NCBI RefSeq assembly: GCF_003063375.1 | Contig: NZ_NERY01000001.1 | Span: 434,001 to 498,000, forward strand | From: Limnohabitans sp. MMS-10A-178 | GTDB taxonomy: Bacteria > Pseudomonadota > Gammaproteobacteria > Burkholderiales > Burkholderiaceae_C | Length of the DNA stretch: 64,000 bases | Direction of reading: 5' to 3' | In this document: one piece after another, positions 61,744 to 64,000 of the stretch | Numbering within the stretch: position 1 is the stretch's first letter | How the letters are laid out: each line of letters begins with the position of its first letter | Position numbers and translations under genes: made by a program | Notes under the pieces: model-generated | Seen by the model: the letters and a program-made list of their open reading frames with translations, nothing else | What the model was told of the DNA's origin: nothing | Databases searched by the model: none

Positions 61744-62743
61744 AGGGTGCTTCCTTGTCTGAAAGCAAAGCTGTTGGGTCTGGCAATTGCTCCACCCTAA
61801 CATCTGTCAGCCCATGCGTTTTCAATTCTTGCAATAGCTTGGGCGCAAGAGCCGACCAATTGACTTTGCCATCTTCGTCTGGCTTGCCATACAAAACCTG
61901 CAAGCTAATGTCTTGCCCCCATTGAGACCCTGCAACTCGAAGCTGCCCAAGGTTTGGAAGTGTGATTTCCACTTTCAACATAGCGCCTTTTTCAAGCTGC
62001 CCAGCTAGCTTTGGGTTATTGCGCCAAGTGTCTTCTCTAACAATGCGCATGGGCAAGCCAGGCACCAACTCGGTCTGCCACACCATGTTGCCTTGCGTGA
62101 GCATGCGCGCTGCTTGTTCGGCTGCGTCGCTGTCGGGCTCTAAGGCTGAAACCCATTGAGTTAGCTGTGCGGCACTGGGCTCTTGGAAAGAGGCATCGCG
62201 CCTAGAAAGCCAGGCTTCATTGAGTTTTTGCGCTGCAAACACATCACTTTTGGCAATGGCTTCGTAAATGCTTTTGAGTTGGCTGTTGATGTCTGCAGAA
62301 GAAGGAGCCTTAGGTTCACCGTCTTTGGGTTTAGCGGAAGTCTGTGCTGCAATACTCAACAAGAATGGCATCAAGTTGGCAACATTGCCATTCGATTTGG
62401 CCAGCACACCACTCAACCAAGTTGACAAACCTTGCGCCAACAAGGGATGCACATCACCCGACTTCAATGCGTCGGGATCTGCGCCTTGAGGCTGGAACCC
62501 AGGCACTGCCGGCTTGGGCGACTGAAGCAACGTTAAAGGCAGCGGCGCTGCCAGAGCAGATCGTGCCGCTTGCCCCTCTGCGCCTGCAAACACGGGCTGT
62601 GTCCATTGCAAGGCTACTCGGCTGTCTAACGATTGCGCTTCTTCGGCCACACCGGGCACTGCAGTTACCGGCGACACCGGGCCCACCTCTAACTTTTGCG
62701 TTAGCGGCAGGTGCAGTTCTTGAACTGGTGTGGGTATAAACAT
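61736..62743 (-). CDS. FliK-like flagellar hook-length control protein (second copy)
   Basis: A 335-residue protein. Residues about 240-320 resemble the FliK C-terminal domain: LKVEITLPNLGQLRVAGSQWGQDISLQVLYGKPDE. The first 90 residues are Pro/Ala/Gln-rich; the middle is helical (LAQGLSTWLSGVLAKSNGNVANLMPFLLSI). It overlaps the FhlB-type gene by 8 bases, so the two are made together. It may be an accessory ruler or a chaperone-like partner. The ATG at 62743 is preferred over a TTG at 62755. Confidence 0.75.
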   Translation of the reverse strand: MFIPTPVQELHLPLTQKLEVGPVSPVTAVPGVAEEAQSLDSRVALQWTQPVFAGAEGQAARSALAAPLPLTLLQSPKPAVPGFQPQGADPDALKSGDVHPLLAQGLSTWLSGVLAKSNGNVANLMPFLLSIAAQTSAKPKDGEPKAPSSADINSQLKSIYEAIAKSDVFAAQKLNEAWLSRRDASFQEPSAAQLTQWVSALEPDSDAAEQAARMLTQGNMVWQTELVPGLPMRIVREDTWRNNPKLAGQLEKGAMLKVEITLPNLGQLRVAGSQWGQDISLQVLYGKPDEDGKVNWSALAPKLLQELKTHGLTDVRVEQLPDPTALLSDKEAPYV

Positions 62744-62796
62744 GGTGCCGAGCAATGATATGGCTTAGCGGCCATTTGGTAAATGCCCGTTGCTTA

Positions 62797-63303
62797 TTAG
62801 GCGCTGGCGGCTAACGCGGCATTCATGCCGTTGATGCCACTAGAAGGCGTACCAACGGCTTTGCTAGACAAAGACTTTGCTGTTGCCATAACAGGCTGCA
62901 AATACTTAGATGCAAAAGTCTCGTCCTTTTGACCAGCGTGTTCTAACCAAGCTTCAGCCAAAGGCACAAACGCATTGATCACGCCTTGAATCATTTCGGG
63001 GTCGCGGCGGAGGCGGGCGCGAATAATTTCTTTGCCGGCCCAGTCATAAATGAAGGCCAGGTTTTGTGCAATTTCGCCGCCTCTTTCTTTGTCCAAGCAA
63101 GACTCAAGGCCAGTGGTAATGAGGTCGATGGCTTTGGTTAAAGACTCAGATGAGTCTGCGCCTTCAGCCATTTGAATTTTGCCCGTTTGTAAATGATCAA
63201 GCAGGCGTTGGTAAACCATAGCCACAAGTTCTACAGGTTTGGCGGATGACACAGAGGTTTCGCGCTGTGTAGCTGCATAGGTTCGGTGTGCACGCATAGT
63301 CAT
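62797..63303 (-). CDS. fliS: Flagellar export chaperone FliS
   Basis: FliS holds flagellin unpolymerised in the cytoplasm before export. The 168-residue protein has the four-helix bundle with YAATQRETSVSSAKPVELVAMVYQRLLDHLQTGK and LAFIYDWAGKEIIRARLRRDPEMIQGVINAFVPLAEAW. It is longer than most (about 130 residues) because of a Ser/Ala/Gly-rich C-terminal tail (about 140-168). It follows fliD by 36 bases with a good AAAGGA ribosome-binding site. Flagellin itself is not in the window. Confidence 0.93.
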   Translation of the reverse strand: MTMRAHRTYAATQRETSVSSAKPVELVAMVYQRLLDHLQTGKIQMAEGADSSESLTKAIDLITTGLESCLDKERGGEIAQNLAFIYDWAGKEIIRARLRRDPEMIQGVINAFVPLAEAWLEHAGQKDETFASKYLQPVMATAKSLSSKAVGTPSSGINGMNAALAASA

Positions 63304-63339
63304 AAGGGTTCCTTTAACAAACAGGGGTTGCCACTAAAT

Positions 63340-64000
63340 TCAATTGTTTTTCTGGGAATTGGTGAGCCCATCCAGCGCGCTCTTCAAAGAGTCGCTGGTG
63401 CCTTGCAGTTTGAACAGCAAAGCGTCGAGTGAGGCGTATTGCGCGGTATAGCGAGCCTGCACAGCAATGAGTTTGTCTTGCAGCGCTGTTTTGCGCTTGT
63501 TGAGGTCGGACTGTGTGCTTTGCTCGCTGGCAATTCGATCTTGAATAACGCCGCCGCTCAAAATCATGTCGCCAATTTGGGAAGCTAAATCTGAGGTGGT
63601 GCTACTGCTGTAGCCAATGCGAACACCAGCGGCCAAGCGCGTTTGCAAAGTGCTGCTGGCAGCCGCCAACAAGGTATCGTCTACCGCCAAATTGCCACTG
63701 TCTAGAAGCTTCAGGCCCATAGCAGACAAATCGGTTTGACCTGCTAATGCGCCACCTGTGAGGTTGGTCATGGGCAGCATAAGCCCAGTAAGCACTTGGC
63801 GCATCATGCTGGCCACACCAAAGTCGCTGTTTAAAACACCTCGTGACGATGCATCCATGCTGGAGGCGGTTTGAGATTTGAACAAAGAATACAAATCGTT
63901 GTAGGCTTTGACCAAGGCATCTAGTTTGGGCCTGGCCGATACAGAGTCATTTGATACCGTCAAGGTAACGGGTGTTGCCAATGCCGTAGTTGTGGCCAAG
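63340..64000 (-). CDS. fliD: Flagellar filament cap protein FliD (5' end outside window)
   Basis: FliD caps the growing filament. Only the C-terminal 220 residues or so are visible; the frame stays open past the right edge. The FliD C-terminal domain is clear: KAYNDLYSLFKSQT, then SAMGLKLLDSGNLAVDDTLLAA, and a final coiled-coil region ending LQDKLIAVQARYTAQYASLDALLFKLQGTSDSLKSALDGL, in pieces typical of the family. It precedes fliS in the usual order. Confidence 0.94.
   Translation of the reverse strand, partial: LATTTALATPVTLTVSNDSVSARPKLDALVKAYNDLYSLFKSQTASSMDASSRGVLNSDFGVASMMRQVLTGLMLPMTNLTGGALAGQTDLSAMGLKLLDSGNLAVDDTLLAAASSTLQTRLAAGVRIGYSSSTTSDLASQIGDMILSGGVIQDRIASEQSTQSDLNKRKTALQDKLIAVQARYTAQYASLDALLFKLQGTSDSLKSALDGLTNSQKNN

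Overview
The window reads as chromosomal DNA of a motile betaproteobacterium, most likely order Burkholderiales and perhaps Comamonadaceae or a close relative. This rests on gene order (trpE-trpG-trpD-trpC-ung; tRNA-Tyr, -Gly, -Thr, tuf, tRNA-Trp, secE, nusG, rplKAJL, rpoBC; rsmB-DUF4390-ntrY-short ntrX) and on protein character. The genus is not decided. I see no insertion sequence, prophage, CRISPR array or rRNA gene.

Left part (1-5796): the end of a tryptophan operon (trpE cut by the window edge, trpG, trpD, trpC) with a threonine-aldolase-like gene between trpG and trpD and uracil-DNA glycosylase after it. Next (5797-19766): a translation/transcription block with four tRNAs, EF-Tu, SecE, NusG, ribosomal proteins L11, L1, L10 and L7/L12 and the RNA polymerase beta and beta-prime subunits. 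It has structured leaders before rplK and rplJ, a hairpin between rplL and rpoB, and a clear terminator after rpoC.

Middle (19797-31260): a LemA-like protein, RsmB, a secreted DUF4390 protein, an NtrY-type kinase with an NtrX-like regulator that lacks the AAA+ domain, and a LytS/LytTR two-component pair. Then comes an envelope-flavoured set: a RodZ-like protein, an M23 endopeptidase, a bactofilin, and a membrane protein with a C-terminal SPOR-like region and an N-terminal domain resembling a degenerate ATPase.

Right half (31287-64000): a large flagellar region. It holds motAB, flgBCDEFGHIJKL, flhB, fliFGHIJKMNOPQR, an OmpR-type two-component system directly upstream of fliF, a FleS/FleR (FlrB/FlrC)-type sigma-54 regulatory pair with fliE, and then a second FliK-like protein, a small FlhB-C-terminus protein, fliS and fliD (cut by the right edge). 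A MntA/HepT nucleotidyltransferase-HEPN toxin-antitoxin pair lies between fliE and this last group. Two strong sigma-54 promoter matches, before flgB and before fliK, fit the presence of FleSR. The rod, hook, rings, switch, export gate and motor are encoded together and appear to be made in steps under sigma-54 control. fliL is missing from its usual place. flgA, flgM, flgN, flhA, flhF, fliA and flagellin are not in the window.

The most unusual points are: a hook protein enlarged by two tandem beta-rich repeats; an FlhB autocleavage site reading NPDH rather than NPTH; altered torque-helix charges in FliG; the toxin-antitoxin pair in the flagellar cluster; and the DamX-like protein without a Walker A motif.
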